From positions 86,246-150,245 of the forward strand of contig CAZBEQ010000002.1 in NCBI GenBank assembly GCA_964490975.1: DNA of 64,000 nucleotides, read 5' to 3'. The translations under genes were made by a program, and so were the position numbers. This DNA is from DTU013 sp964490975. GTDB lineage: Bacteria; Bacillota; Clostridia; Acetivibrionales; DTU013. The notes beneath the pieces were generated by a model that was given only the letters and a program-made list of their open reading frames with translations, had not been told where the DNA came from and ran no database searches. Shown here piece by piece: positions 25,303 to 34,519 of the stretch (the stretch's first letter is position 1; each line of letters starts with the position of its first letter).

Positions 25303-26202
25303 TTAATGGTAGGGTTCGTTCGGGTAACCTACACGGTACTTTCCCCTAGTTTGAACTCCACCGATACCAGTCTTCCCAGTTATAGTATTTTCTATTACAT
25401 CCTCTGCATCCAAAATTTTTTCAATGCTTGTAAACGCCACTTTCTGGCACACTCTTACCGGGTCAAGGGCATGTATCAGGTCTCTGAAGGGAGCGCTCGC
25501 ATAATTGGCGCCTGCATTGATTATTTCCTTGTAAAGCGACTGGCAGGCGCCAGCAAAAATAACAAGTCCGTCCATATCACTGTTGAACCTTCTGGCTTCC
25601 CTTACAGCCTCAATAAAATATCTGGATGTCCTATATGATGCAAGGTTTGTGTAACTATCCTGCCCCTTTATAAAGCCATCATGACCGGTGAGCACCAATA
25701 TATCCGGCCGGTGTTGCGCCAACAGCTCCCCCACCTTCCTCGGCTGGTCTTTTTCCGGTACATATTCTCCGATAACCTCGATACCCAGTTTTTTATATTC
25801 TTCAATACAATTCTCAAGATAATCCTTATCTCCATCCAAGTGGAGTACCTTACCCGGTCTCTTTATCTTTTCCGTTTCATCATTTGAAGTATCTCTATAA
25901 AGTGTTTTTTTTCTGTAGCCCCTGTATTGGGGTAGCGAATAATTGGCATACCTCGCCGCAAGTCTCTGGTCACCAAAGCATTCCTCAGCCTTTCTGAAAC
26001 ATTTCTCCCTGTATTCTCTCACCCTGTTCTCAGGCTGCAGTTCCAGGTCGGACTCAGGTGCATCAGCCTCTATCCTGTAGCTGATGCCTTTGAGAGTGAT
26101 GATTCTTTCACTGCCGGCTTGCGTAATATTGACTATCTTAAAAAAAACATCATATCCGTAGGACTTTCTGGCAACGATATCGCCAACTTTTAGATCGCTC
26201 AT
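25303..26202 (-). CDS. yabG: sporulation-specific protease YabG
   Basis: 299 residues, full length. An N-terminal SH3-like barrel ('VGDIVARKSYGYDVFFKIVN') is followed by the protease part with 'DILVLTGHDGFIKGQDSYTN' and 'GLVIFAGACQSLYKEIINAG'. The His and Cys in these two motifs are the likely catalytic pair of this cysteine protease family. YabG is made in the mother cell and processes coat proteins and, in Clostridioides, germination proteins. The stop is 126 bp before the veg start. A sigma-K promoter is expected but was not identified with confidence. Confidence 0.93.
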   Translation of the reverse strand: MSDLKVGDIVARKSYGYDVFFKIVNITQAGSERIITLKGISYRIEADAPESDLELQPENRVREYREKCFRKAEECFGDQRLAARYANYSLPQYRGYRKKTLYRDTSNDETEKIKRPGKVLHLDGDKDYLENCIEEYKKLGIEVIGEYVPEKDQPRKVGELLAQHRPDILVLTGHDGFIKGQDSYTNLASYRTSRYFIEAVREARRFNSDMDGLVIFAGACQSLYKEIINAGANYASAPFRDLIHALDPVRVCQKVAFTSIEKILDAEDVIENTITGKTGIGGVQTRGKYRVGYPNEPYH

Positions 26203-26318
26203 CTAATCACCACCTATGCTGTTTTCTTTTATCGCAACTGCAAAAATACATACAGCTCCTGCTTCATAATATGCAGACAAATGTATTTATGTTAAAGTGA
26301 TACCAGCGGCATTTTCTA

Positions 26319-26347
26319 TTGTCTAACCACAATCGGGAAGGTATAAT
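26319..26347 (+). promoter_or_regulatory. sigma-A promoter of fhs
   Basis: TTGTCT at 26319-26324, 17-bp spacer, TATAAT at 26342-26347, about 42 bp before the fhs ATG. Confidence 0.8.
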
Positions 26348-26388
26348 AGTTATTGCTACAGATCTCTACAGGAAAGGTTGATCAAATA

Positions 26389-28059
26389 ATGCTGACCGAT
26401 ATCGAAATAGCACAGCAGTGTACAATGAAACCGATCACAGAAATTGCAGCAGGATTAGGCATCAGTGCTGAAGAACTTGAATTATACGGGAAATATAAGG
26501 CAAAGCTGTCCCCTGAGCTCTGGGAAAGAGTAAAGGACAGAAAGGATGGCAAGCTCATTCTGGTTACTGCTATAAACCCAACTCCCGCAGGCGAAGGGAA
26601 AACTACCACTACCGTCGGACTTGGACAAGCTATGTCAGCTATCGGCAAGAAAGCGATAATCGCCCTCAGAGAGCCGTCTCTGGGACCTGTAATGGGTATT
26701 AAGGGAGGCGCTGCAGGCGGCGGCTATTCACAGGTCGTGCCCATGGAAGATATCAACCTCCACTTCACCGGTGATATGCATGCAATTACTGCCGCCAACA
26801 ACCTTCTGTCGGCGGCAATAGACAATCACATACAGCAGGGCAATGAGCTCGGTATAGACCCCAGGCAGATAGCCTGGAAGAGAGCTATGGATATGAATGA
26901 CAGGGCTTTGAGAAGCATCGTGATAGGCCTTGGAGGAAAGGCTAACGGCACTCCGAGAGAGGATGGCTTCGTTATAACCGTGGCATCAGAGGTAATGGCC
27001 ATACTTTGTCTTGCAAGCGATGTCACAGATCTAAAGCAAAGACTTGGAAGAGTAATCATAGGCTACAACTATTCCGGGGCGCCGGTGACAGCATCACAGC
27101 TCAAAGTTGAGGGTGCAATGACACTTCTTCTGAAGGATGCAATAAAGCCTAATCTCGTACAGACACTTGAAAATACTCCTGCATTGATGCACGGAGGCCC
27201 ATTTGCCAACATAGCCCATGGCTGCAACAGCGTCAATGCCACAAAGCTGGCTTTGAAGCTTGCAGACTATGTCATTACGGAAGCCGGCTTCGGAGCTGAT
27301 CTGGGCGCTGAAAAATTCTTTGATATAAAATGCAGATATGCGGGCTTCAAGCCTGACGCAGTTGTCCTCGTAGCTACTATCAGGGCGCTTAAGTATAATG
27401 GTGGCGTAAAGAAGGAGAACCTGAAGCAGGAGGATCTGAACGCCTTGAAGCTTGGCTTTTCTAATCTCGAAAAGCATATTGAGAATCTCGGCAAATTTGG
27501 AGTGCCGGTAATTGTAGCTATAAACCACTTTGATACCGATACAGAGGCTGAAGTGGAGTTTGTTAGAAATAAGTGTAGCAGCAGCAATACCAACGTAGCA
27601 TTTTCTCAGGTTTTTGCAAAGGGAAGCGAAGGCGGAAGGGAGCTGGCAGAAAAGCTGGTAGGCCTGATAGGCGGCACCCCTTCACAATTCAAACTATTAT
27701 ATGATGCCAAAGCGCCTGTAAAACAGAAAATCGAGAAGATCGTAAAAGATATATACGGAGCAAAGGGAGTTGTATATTCACCTTCTGCAGACAAGATGAT
27801 AAAAAAGCTTGAGGATATGAGTCTGGACGGATTGCCGATCTGCATGGCTAAAACCCAGTATTCTCTTTCTGATAATCCAAATCTGCTTGGCAGGCCCGAA
27901 AACTTCGAGATAAATGTCAGGGAGATAAAGGTTTCGGCCGGCGCCGGCTTTATTGTAGCTATGACCGGTGAGATCATGACCATGCCGGGACTGCCCAAGG
28001 TACCGTCTGCGGAAAAAATAGATATTGATGAAAAAGGAATTATTACCGGATTGTTCTGA
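26389..28059 (+). CDS. fhs: formate-tetrahydrofolate ligase
   Basis: 556 residues from ATG 26389 (GGAAAGG upstream), the normal length. It has the ATP loop 'NPTPAGEGKTTTTVGLGQ', the 'REPSLGPVMGIKGGAAGGGY' loop and the C-terminal 'GFIVAMTGEIMTMPGLPKVP'. It activates formate to 10-formyl-THF with ATP. In anaerobes it feeds purine synthesis, glycine/serine metabolism or the methyl branch of the Wood-Ljungdahl pathway; no other genes of that pathway lie nearby. It has its own promoter and a hairpin downstream, so it is monocistronic. Confidence 0.97.
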   Translation: MLTDIEIAQQCTMKPITEIAAGLGISAEELELYGKYKAKLSPELWERVKDRKDGKLILVTAINPTPAGEGKTTTTVGLGQAMSAIGKKAIIALREPSLGPVMGIKGGAAGGGYSQVVPMEDINLHFTGDMHAITAANNLLSAAIDNHIQQGNELGIDPRQIAWKRAMDMNDRALRSIVIGLGGKANGTPREDGFVITVASEVMAILCLASDVTDLKQRLGRVIIGYNYSGAPVTASQLKVEGAMTLLLKDAIKPNLVQTLENTPALMHGGPFANIAHGCNSVNATKLALKLADYVITEAGFGADLGAEKFFDIKCRYAGFKPDAVVLVATIRALKYNGGVKKENLKQEDLNALKLGFSNLEKHIENLGKFGVPVIVAINHFDTDTEAEVEFVRNKCSSSNTNVAFSQVFAKGSEGGRELAEKLVGLIGGTPSQFKLLYDAKAPVKQKIEKIVKDIYGAKGVVYSPSADKMIKKLEDMSLDGLPICMAKTQYSLSDNPNLLGRPENFEINVREIKVSAGAGFIVAMTGEIMTMPGLPKVPSAEKIDIDEKGIITGLF

Positions 28060-28068
28060 TAATGTGGG

Positions 28069-28094
28069 GGCGGTAGGGTAATTTCCCTACCGCC
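28069..28094. terminator. hairpin between fhs and cotS-family gene
   Basis: GGCGGTAGGG and CCCTACCGCC (10 bp, perfect) around six bases, between two convergent genes. The trailing T tract is weak (TCATGTTT), so a bidirectional role is inferred from position. Confidence 0.65.
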
Positions 28095-28100
28095 TCATGT

Positions 28101-29090
28101 TTAAAGGTATGTCCTGCAATAGACTTTAATAAATGCCTCAAAAGGCCCTATCTCATCTATTACCTCCTGGAGTCTTGTGACATAGCTATTTTCAGACCAA
28201 CTTCGCCTGCTGTTGTAGTATCGGTTTACTACCCGCCAGAATTTCTGTGGAAATTGAAGTATTATTTTCATTACCTCCAGTTCTTCTCTGCTCAAAGGTG
28301 CTACACCGCTGTATGAATCAATCATAATACCGGTTTTCGTAATATCCCACTCACACTTGCGCATTTTTCGCCTTATTAGATTTGCCACATCATACACTCT
28401 AAGTTCATAACAGCAGTAATCAAAATTAATGACTGTCACCTGTCCATCGTCAAGAACAATATTGTGATGGGTATAATCATGATGGCAGAAGGATTTTTCT
28501 TCTGCCGCTCTTGCTGCCAGTTCACTATAGCAAGACGCTGCAAGCTCGACTGCTGATGTTTCTCCGATACCGATAAAATGGTCAGCATACTGCAAAAAAA
28601 GTTGGTCAAATCTTCCATTGCCTTTTTTGGCCTGCTTCCTCATCTTTTTAATATCCTCAAGGCGCTTTGTAAAGTATCCTGGAAGCTTACCCAGTTCATT
28701 TTGTACCTTGCAGCCTTCGGGAGCGGTATAGCCGATAGAAGCCTTATGAATCCCGGCCAGCGCTGCTGCCGCCTTTCCCAGATCTAAATCACTGTCAAAA
28801 TTGCTCTCACGGCCTTCTGCAAAATCAGTCAGAGCATAGAGACTGTTATTAAAATAAAAACAGGGCTCAAACGAGAAAGTAATCAGATACCGATCGACAT
28901 TAGGAAACCCGTTCGCAACCAGGTGCTCTTTTGCTCCGTGCACAAATTTAAGCCTTTCAGGAGAAAAAGGTATTCTTCTGATCACCTTGCGTCCTTTGGA
29001 GGTCACTATAACGGACGTATCCTTATAAGCAATCACATTGCCGACGATCAGTCCATAGTTATTCTCTATTTCTCTTTCTATTCCTTGCAT
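28101..29090 (-). CDS. CotS-family spore coat kinase-like protein
   Basis: 329 residues from ATG 29090, with GGGGGA 6 nt upstream. A phosphotransferase/kinase-like fold: catalytic loop 'FCHHDYTHHNIVLDDGQ' (HxDxxxxN) and metal-binding 'VTVINFDYCCYELRVYD', with a divergent N-lobe lacking a clear glycine loop. CotS proteins are spore coat components with aminoglycoside-phosphotransferase-like folds; substrates are unknown. It is convergent with fhs. Confidence 0.85.
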   Translation of the reverse strand: MQGIEREIENNYGLIVGNVIAYKDTSVIVTSKGRKVIRRIPFSPERLKFVHGAKEHLVANGFPNVDRYLITFSFEPCFYFNNSLYALTDFAEGRESNFDSDLDLGKAAAALAGIHKASIGYTAPEGCKVQNELGKLPGYFTKRLEDIKKMRKQAKKGNGRFDQLFLQYADHFIGIGETSAVELAASCYSELAARAAEEKSFCHHDYTHHNIVLDDGQVTVINFDYCCYELRVYDVANLIRRKMRKCEWDITKTGIMIDSYSGVAPLSREELEVMKIILQFPQKFWRVVNRYYNSRRSWSENSYVTRLQEVIDEIGPFEAFIKVYCRTYL

Positions 29091-29198
29091 AGCATATCCC
29101 CCGCTCACATCAGGTATAAGAGCGATAACTCTGTACAGTTGCGAAACAATTAATTATATGCCCCCAGGAGACTTTCTAGAAGAAACGCCAAAACAAAA

Positions 29199-29230
29199 CC
29201 GGCGGATGACCAGTTATGATCATCCGCCGG
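29199..29230 (-). terminator. terminator of pyruvate:ferredoxin oxidoreductase gene
   Basis: Minus strand: CCGGCGGATGA and TCATCCGCCGG (11 bp, perfect) around ten bases, followed by TTTTGTTTTG. It starts 31 bp after the PFOR stop. Confidence 0.88.
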
Positions 29231-29261
29231 AAAATATTACAGCTAATAATTATTTTAGGGT

Positions 29262-32200
29262 TTATACGTTGGCAAGCCTCTTGTAGGTTTCCAAGCGCTC
29301 TTTTGCATTCTTTTCAGCTTCTGCAAACAGCACTTCCGCCTTATCAGGGAACGTCCTTGTCAGAGATGAATACCTGACTTCACTCATTATGAAGTCTTTG
29401 TATGAACCAGTCGGTTCCTTGGAATCAAGCACGAACGGATTCTTGCCCTCTTCCTTGAGCATCGGGTTATACCTGTAAAGGTGCCAGTAGCCTGCTTCTA
29501 CCGCGTTCTTCTCTTCGGTCTGGGAACTACCCATACCGAGCTTCAGTCCATGGTTGATACATGGAGCGTATGCGATTATCAGTGAAGGTCCTTTATATTT
29601 CTCAGCTTCGAGCATTGCCTTGATAAGCTGATTCTGATTTGCTCCCATTGCTACCTGTGCTACATATACATAGCCGTAAGACATTGCTATCATACCAAGG
29701 TCCTTCTTCTTTGTCTTCTTACCAGATGCAGCAAACTGAGCTACAGCACCTGTAGGAGTTGACTTGGATGACTGTCCGCCGGTATTTGAGTACACTTCTG
29801 TATCAAACACGAGCACGTTGATGTCTTCGTTGGAAGCCAGAACATGATCCAGACCACCGAAGCCTATATCGTATGCCCAACCATCTCCACCAAGGATCCA
29901 CTGTGATTTCTTTATAAGGAATTCACTGTTTTCAAGTATATCATCGACAATCACCTTAGTATCGCCGTCTGCCTTGGCAGCAAAGCCTGCCAGCGCGGAT
30001 TTCAGGTCAGCAGATGCCTTCTTTGAAGCATCACCGTCATCCATGCTTTCAAGCCAGCTGGTTGCAGCAGCCTTTACATCCTCAGGAAGAGTCTTCTCGA
30101 GGAGCGCTCTGCAGTTATCAGCGATCTTACATCTGATTTGTTTTACAGCCAGGTACATACCATATCCGAACTCTGCATTATCTTCAAACAGTGAGTTTGC
30201 CCATGCCGGTCCGCAGCCCTTTTTGTTTGTGCAATAGGGCATTGACGGAGCACTTCCGCCCCATATGGAGGAACAGCCGGTAGCATTTGCTATCATCATT
30301 CTATCTCCGAACAGCTGAGTCATAAGCTTTGCATAAGGAGTCTCGCCACAGCCTGCACATGCGCCCGAGAACTCAAGCATAGGCTCCTGGAACTGGCTGC
30401 CCTTGACAGTTGTTGCTCCGATAGGATTCTTCGGCTCCACTGTCATAGCATATTCCCAGTTCTTCTCCTGGTTGTACTGAGTCTCGATCGGCTTCATGAT
30501 CAATGCCTTATCCTTTGCAGGGCAGACATTTACACAGCTTCCACAGCCCGCACAGTCAAGTGCAGATACCTGTATCCTGAAGGTTAAGCCCTCAAAGCCC
30601 TTACCGATAGCTTTCTTTGACTCGAAACCTTCGGGAGCGTTCTTAACTTCACTTTCGTTGAGGAGGAACGGCCTGATAGCTGCATGTGGGCAAACATATG
30701 CGCACTGGTTACACTGTATGCAGTTGTCCATCTGCCATTCAGGAACATCAACAGCTATGCCTCTCTTTTCATATTTGGCGGTACCACTGGGGAATGTACC
30801 GTCTTCTCTACCTTTAAATGCACTGACAGGAAGCTTGTCACCCATCTGTCTGTTTATAGGATCAAGTATCTTGCTGATGAATTCGGGTACATCCTTAGAA
30901 GCTGCTGCTTCATCTATCGCATTTCCCCAATCTGCAGGTATTTCTATCTTCTGCAGAGCATCTATTCCCTTATCTACTGCAAGGTAGTTCATGTTGACGA
31001 TCTTTTCGCCTTTTTTGCCATAAGTCTTCAGTATAGCAGCCTTCATGTACTTGACTGCATCATCCTGAGGTATGATATTAGCCAGCTTAAAGAACGCAGA
31101 CTGCATTATCATGTTGATCCTGTTGCCAAGTCCGATCTCCTTGCCTATTGCCACACCGTCTATTATATAAAGCTTGATATTACGCTTTGCAATAATACGC
31201 TTCACATCAGCAGGCAGCTTCTCGTTGAGTTCTTCGGCAGTCCATCCGCAGTTGATCAGGAAGGTACCATTGTTCTTCAGGTCGCTTACCATGTCATATT
31301 TGCCTATATAGGACGGATTATGGCAAGCCACGAAATCTGCCTTGTTTATAAGGTAAGTCGAATGGATCGGCTTCTTTCCGAATCTCAGGTGAGAAATCGT
31401 TACGCCGCCCGACTTCTTGGAATCATATGCAAAATATGCCTGAGCATACATATCTGTATGGTCACCGATGATCTTTATTGAGTTCTTGTTTGCTCCGACT
31501 GTACCATCGGAACCAAGACCCCAGAACTTGCAGCTTATAGTTCCTTCCGGAGCTGTTTCAAGTTCCTCGCCAACAGGAAGTGAAAGCTTTGTAACATCAT
31601 CCACTATACCTATTGTAAAATGGTTCTTAGGATTTTCAGCCTTTAGGTTCTCATATACTGCTGCGATCTGTGCAGGAGTCGTATCTTTTGAACCAAGTCC
31701 ATAACGGCCAGCAACGATAGTGCGCAGTTTTCCGCTTTCAAGAAGAGCGGTGCATACATCCTGGTATAAAGGCTCTCCGAGTGCTCCCGGCTCCTTTGTC
31801 CTATCGAGGACAGCTATCTTCTTTGCTGATTCCGGTATTGCCTTGAGCAGATGTTCAATTGAGAAAGGCCTGTAAAGATGTACTTTTACGACACCGACCT
31901 TTTCTCCGGCAGCCATCAGGTAATCGATAGTCTCGTCAATTGTCTCGCATACAGAGCCCATTGCAATTATTATCCTGTCCGCATCCGGTGCGCCATAATA
32001 ATTGAAGAGTCCATAATTCCTGCCGGTGAGTTCACTTATTTTGTTCATATATCCTTCAACAATAGCTGGCAGGGCATCATAATAACCATTTGACGACTCA
32101 CGTGCCTGGAAGAATATGTCAGGGTTCTGAGCCGTACCTCTAATTACCGGATGTTCCGGGTTCAGAGCGTTTTTCCTGAATTTCTTAACTGCATCATAGT

Positions 32201-32786
32201 CAACCAGCTTTGCCAGATCATCATATTCAAGCACTTCTATCTTCTGCAGCTCATGAGATGTCCTGAAGCCATCAAAGAAATTGATAAAGGGAACTTTGCC
32301 CTTTATTGCAGTCAAGTGAGCAACAGCTGTAAGATCCATAACTTCCTGTACACTGCCTTCAGCAAGTAATGCTGCACCGGTTTGGCGGCATGCCATAACG
32401 TCTGAATGATCGCCGAATATAGACAAAGCGTGGCTGGCAAGTGCCCTGGCGCTCACGTGGAATACGCCGGGAAGCAGCTCTCCTGCTATCTTGTAGAGAT
32501 TCGGTATCATAAGCAGTAAACCCTGAGATGCTGTAAATGTGGTTGTCAGCGCACCCGCTGAAAGAGATCCGTGTACAGTTCCTGCTGCGCCTGCCTCCGA
32601 CTGCATTTCTACGACCCTTACTTCCTGGCCGAATATGTTCTTCCTGCCGTTAGCAGACCATTCATCTACATGCTCTGCCATAACGGATGACGGAGTGATC
32701 GGATAAATACCTGCTACATCGGTAAACGCATATGCGATATGCGCAGCAGCAGAATTTCCGTCCATTGTTTTCATGTTCTTTCCCAT
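29262..32786 (-). CDS. nifJ: pyruvate:ferredoxin (flavodoxin) oxidoreductase
   Basis: 1174 residues, the full single-chain homodimeric form. N-terminal domain 'MDGNSAAAHIAYAFTDVAGI' then 'YPITPSS'; an 8Fe ferredoxin insert near residues 685-755 with 'CIQCNQCAYVCPHAA' and 'CAGCGSCVNVCPAKD'; a further cluster-binding 'CAGCGETPYAKL'; and the thiamine-diphosphate motif 'GGDGWAYDIGFGGLDH' followed by 'DTEVYSNTGGQSS'. It oxidises pyruvate to acetyl-CoA and CO2, reducing ferredoxin, and is the central catabolic enzyme of clostridia. GGGGAG lies 8 nt before the ATG. It is monocistronic with a strong terminator and a large palindrome upstream. Confidence 0.97.
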   Translation of the reverse strand: MGKNMKTMDGNSAAAHIAYAFTDVAGIYPITPSSVMAEHVDEWSANGRKNIFGQEVRVVEMQSEAGAAGTVHGSLSAGALTTTFTASQGLLLMIPNLYKIAGELLPGVFHVSARALASHALSIFGDHSDVMACRQTGAALLAEGSVQEVMDLTAVAHLTAIKGKVPFINFFDGFRTSHELQKIEVLEYDDLAKLVDYDAVKKFRKNALNPEHPVIRGTAQNPDIFFQARESSNGYYDALPAIVEGYMNKISELTGRNYGLFNYYGAPDADRIIIAMGSVCETIDETIDYLMAAGEKVGVVKVHLYRPFSIEHLLKAIPESAKKIAVLDRTKEPGALGEPLYQDVCTALLESGKLRTIVAGRYGLGSKDTTPAQIAAVYENLKAENPKNHFTIGIVDDVTKLSLPVGEELETAPEGTISCKFWGLGSDGTVGANKNSIKIIGDHTDMYAQAYFAYDSKKSGGVTISHLRFGKKPIHSTYLINKADFVACHNPSYIGKYDMVSDLKNNGTFLINCGWTAEELNEKLPADVKRIIAKRNIKLYIIDGVAIGKEIGLGNRINMIMQSAFFKLANIIPQDDAVKYMKAAILKTYGKKGEKIVNMNYLAVDKGIDALQKIEIPADWGNAIDEAAASKDVPEFISKILDPINRQMGDKLPVSAFKGREDGTFPSGTAKYEKRGIAVDVPEWQMDNCIQCNQCAYVCPHAAIRPFLLNESEVKNAPEGFESKKAIGKGFEGLTFRIQVSALDCAGCGSCVNVCPAKDKALIMKPIETQYNQEKNWEYAMTVEPKNPIGATTVKGSQFQEPMLEFSGACAGCGETPYAKLMTQLFGDRMMIANATGCSSIWGGSAPSMPYCTNKKGCGPAWANSLFEDNAEFGYGMYLAVKQIRCKIADNCRALLEKTLPEDVKAAATSWLESMDDGDASKKASADLKSALAGFAAKADGDTKVIVDDILENSEFLIKKSQWILGGDGWAYDIGFGGLDHVLASNEDINVLVFDTEVYSNTGGQSSKSTPTGAVAQFAASGKKTKKKDLGMIAMSYGYVYVAQVAMGANQNQLIKAMLEAEKYKGPSLIIAYAPCINHGLKLGMGSSQTEEKNAVEAGYWHLYRYNPMLKEEGKNPFVLDSKEPTGSYKDFIMSEVRYSSLTRTFPDKAEVLFAEAEKNAKERLETYKRLANV

Positions 32787-32871
32787 TTCTAATCTCCCCT
32801 TTATATTTCCCCATTGAGTTCTCCGTCTACTGCAGATTTCTTATACATAATAGATATTCTATAAAAAATAC

Positions 32872-32900
32872 AGTTTAAGATAACCAGGGGGGTTTATCAA
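32872..32900 (-). promoter_or_regulatory. candidate promoter of PFOR gene
   Basis: Minus strand: TTGATA (32900-32895), 17 bp, TAAACT (32877-32872), 86 bp before the ATG. Only 4 of 6 matches in the -10, so moderate support. Confidence 0.5.
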
Positions 32901-32917
32901 TACTACTTTCAAGTTAA

Positions 32918-32936
32918 ATTGTATACTGTATACAAT
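32918..32936. promoter_or_regulatory. 19-bp perfect palindrome, candidate operator
   Basis: ATTGTATACTGTATACAAT has 9-bp arms around one base. It lies 18 bp upstream of the candidate PFOR -35. TTGTATAC-type half-sites occur in operators of GntR-family regulators, and a GntR/FCD gene lies at 21432, but that link is only suggested. Confidence 0.5.
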
Positions 32937-33566
32937 ATAACTCATAGACCTGATATTATTTTAACATTGTTATCTCATTTTGTGAAGTATTTCATTATAT
33001 AACAGCATAAAATTAAAGGTAAATTGATAGAGTCATTGAAACCTTATAGCGAATCATTAATTTTTAATTGCGTCAATTGGCCAAAATTTTAAGTAAAGGC
33101 CATTTTATTCATGATATTAGTGATATTTCTCCATGAAAATATTCATAATAAAGGGCATTTAATAATTATGTTTACCCTGACAGCCTTATAGTGGCCTCTA
33201 CTCAAAATTCTGGCCATAAATCTAAGGTTGCCCTGGTACTTGTTCTAATGTTAGAAATCCAGATAACACCCCGAGATATATAACCGGAGTCCAGATGAAG
33301 ATATGGGAATGACTGAATAGAACATTCATGGACTGCAAGTGCTACAGATAAGACCAAACCACAATGCTCGAATGAGGCGTCAGGAACCACAGCCGGCAGT
33401 ATGGATGCTGCCGGCACTGCGTCCAGAGCTATGGACAGCGAGTGGCCTACACCCTCATTGGAGCAAGTGTTTTGCTCCTGAACTGTTCACGAAGCAGTCC
33501 GAAGGATACTCGGCCATCCTTGTCTCCAGAGATTTTCTCATGTCTTGTTTATGTTAATGAATTTAA
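32937..33566. other. long spacer with a structured, GC-richer block
   Basis: The first 240 bp are A/T-rich without genes. From about 33182 to 33550 the base composition rises and several hairpins appear: GCCGGCAG/CTGCCGGC around 8 bases (near 33391-33414) and GGAGCA/TGCTCC (near 33460-33478). Short ORFs on both strands lack ribosome sites and known motifs. It may be a decayed gene, a mobile-element remnant or an RNA. Confidence 0.4.
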
Positions 33567-33842
33567 CTAAGCAATTCTGAATAGCAGCTTGATAATAACA
33601 AGGAGCAGAAAACCTGGTATGCCCAGTGTCCCGACAATAAATGCTGTATATATGTTTAATGCCATATGAAAACCAATAAAGCCTCCTACCCAGTTAACAA
33701 GCAGTATGGCTACCGCCCCGAGCAATGAATTGAGCACAAGCTTCAGAACAACCTTGAGCGGAGCAAGGAGCAGCCTGCCAAAGATAATAAGCAATACTAT
33801 ACCTACCGCATAAGCCAGAACTACTCCTAAATCTACAGCCAT
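33567..33842 (-). CDS. bofA: pro-sigma-K processing inhibitor BofA family
   Basis: 91 residues from the ATG at 33842. Three hydrophobic segments, with the family core 'LKLVLNSLLGAVAILLVNWV' and 'NIYTAFIVGTLGIPGFLLLV'. BofA in Bacillus inhibits the SpoIVFB intramembrane protease in the outer forespore membrane until sigma-K is needed. It follows a DUF2508 gene by 127 bp in the same direction, the usual yaaL-bofA arrangement. Confidence 0.88.
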   Translation of the reverse strand: MAVDLGVVLAYAVGIVLLIIFGRLLLAPLKVVLKLVLNSLLGAVAILLVNWVGGFIGFHMALNIYTAFIVGTLGIPGFLLLVIIKLLFRIA

Positions 33843-33969
33843 AGCATCACACCACATCAGGCAGATCCGTAAACCATAATGCCCTTACCTTTAAGCATTT
33901 CAACGAGACGATATCATACTCCGCTCGTTCTATTTATACTTACGCTGTATGATAAATATGACATCATTT

Positions 33970-34266
33970 TCAAAGGTTCTGCGTAAGACCTCTTTCTTTA
34001 ACAAGCTTTAAAAAGTAAGTATATCTTGATTCACAGGCCTTGAGCCTATAGATATGATAGTCCAGGAGCAGGTCATCATCAGCGTAATTAAAATCGATAC
34101 CGGCTTCCACCCACTCGTCCTTTGCTGCAAGAGCCGCCTCGATTATCTGCTGCTCTTCAGCTGTAAGTCTGTTATGTGGCTTTGCCCTGGCAATAAAAGA
34201 ACTTCTTGCTTTTTTCTTTGCACTGGAGTTTATATTTGCAGGTTCATATTTCAGTTCAGTATCCAT
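33970..34266 (-). CDS. DUF2508 family protein
   Basis: 98 residues from ATG 34266, with GAGGGTG 7 nt upstream. Highly charged and helical, with the family core 'FNYADDDLLLDYHIYRLKAC' and 'ESRYTYFLKLVKERGL' near the C-terminus. The function is unknown. The family is usually encoded next to recR and bofA; here bofA follows, and recR is absent. Confidence 0.82.
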   Translation of the reverse strand: MDTELKYEPANINSSAKKKARSSFIARAKPHNRLTAEEQQIIEAALAAKDEWVEAGIDFNYADDDLLLDYHIYRLKACESRYTYFLKLVKERGLTQNL

Positions 34267-34319
34267 AGTTTGCACCCTCTTACAGTATATTCCTTTTATA
34301 CTATAATTATAGGCACAAA

Positions 34320-34519
34320 TGCTTGCTTCTAATACTTCGGTTCAAATAAAATTTTCGAATAGGCGATAATTTGCTTTGCAAATTACTCTAAGCAGACATT
34401 TTTTTACTTGAGCAGTTTCAACAAAAGCTGCTCGACCATACATCCGAGGCTGGTCGCAAACTTTGTTTGCTGTTGACTGCATGACTATACATCCGAGGCT
34501 GGGGACATCTGCCGCTTCG
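34320..34519. repeat. spacer with a 20-bp near-perfect direct repeat and hairpins
   Basis: GACCATACATCCGAGGCTGG (34434-34453) recurs at 34483-34502 with one mismatch. Between them is GCAAAC-TTT-GTTTGC, and to the left GAGCAGTTT...AAAGCTGCTC and AATTTGC...GCAAATT can pair. No gene or known RNA family is recognised. It separates the NUDIX and DUF2508 genes. Confidence 0.55.

Noticed and set aside
27094..27998. Minus-strand ORFs inside fhs
   Set aside because: Fully within the conserved fhs gene and without family motifs.
33202..33557. Short ORFs of 71-72 codons in the PFOR-bofA spacer
   Set aside because: No ribosome site, no recognised motif, and the two strands overlap; reported instead as a structured block.
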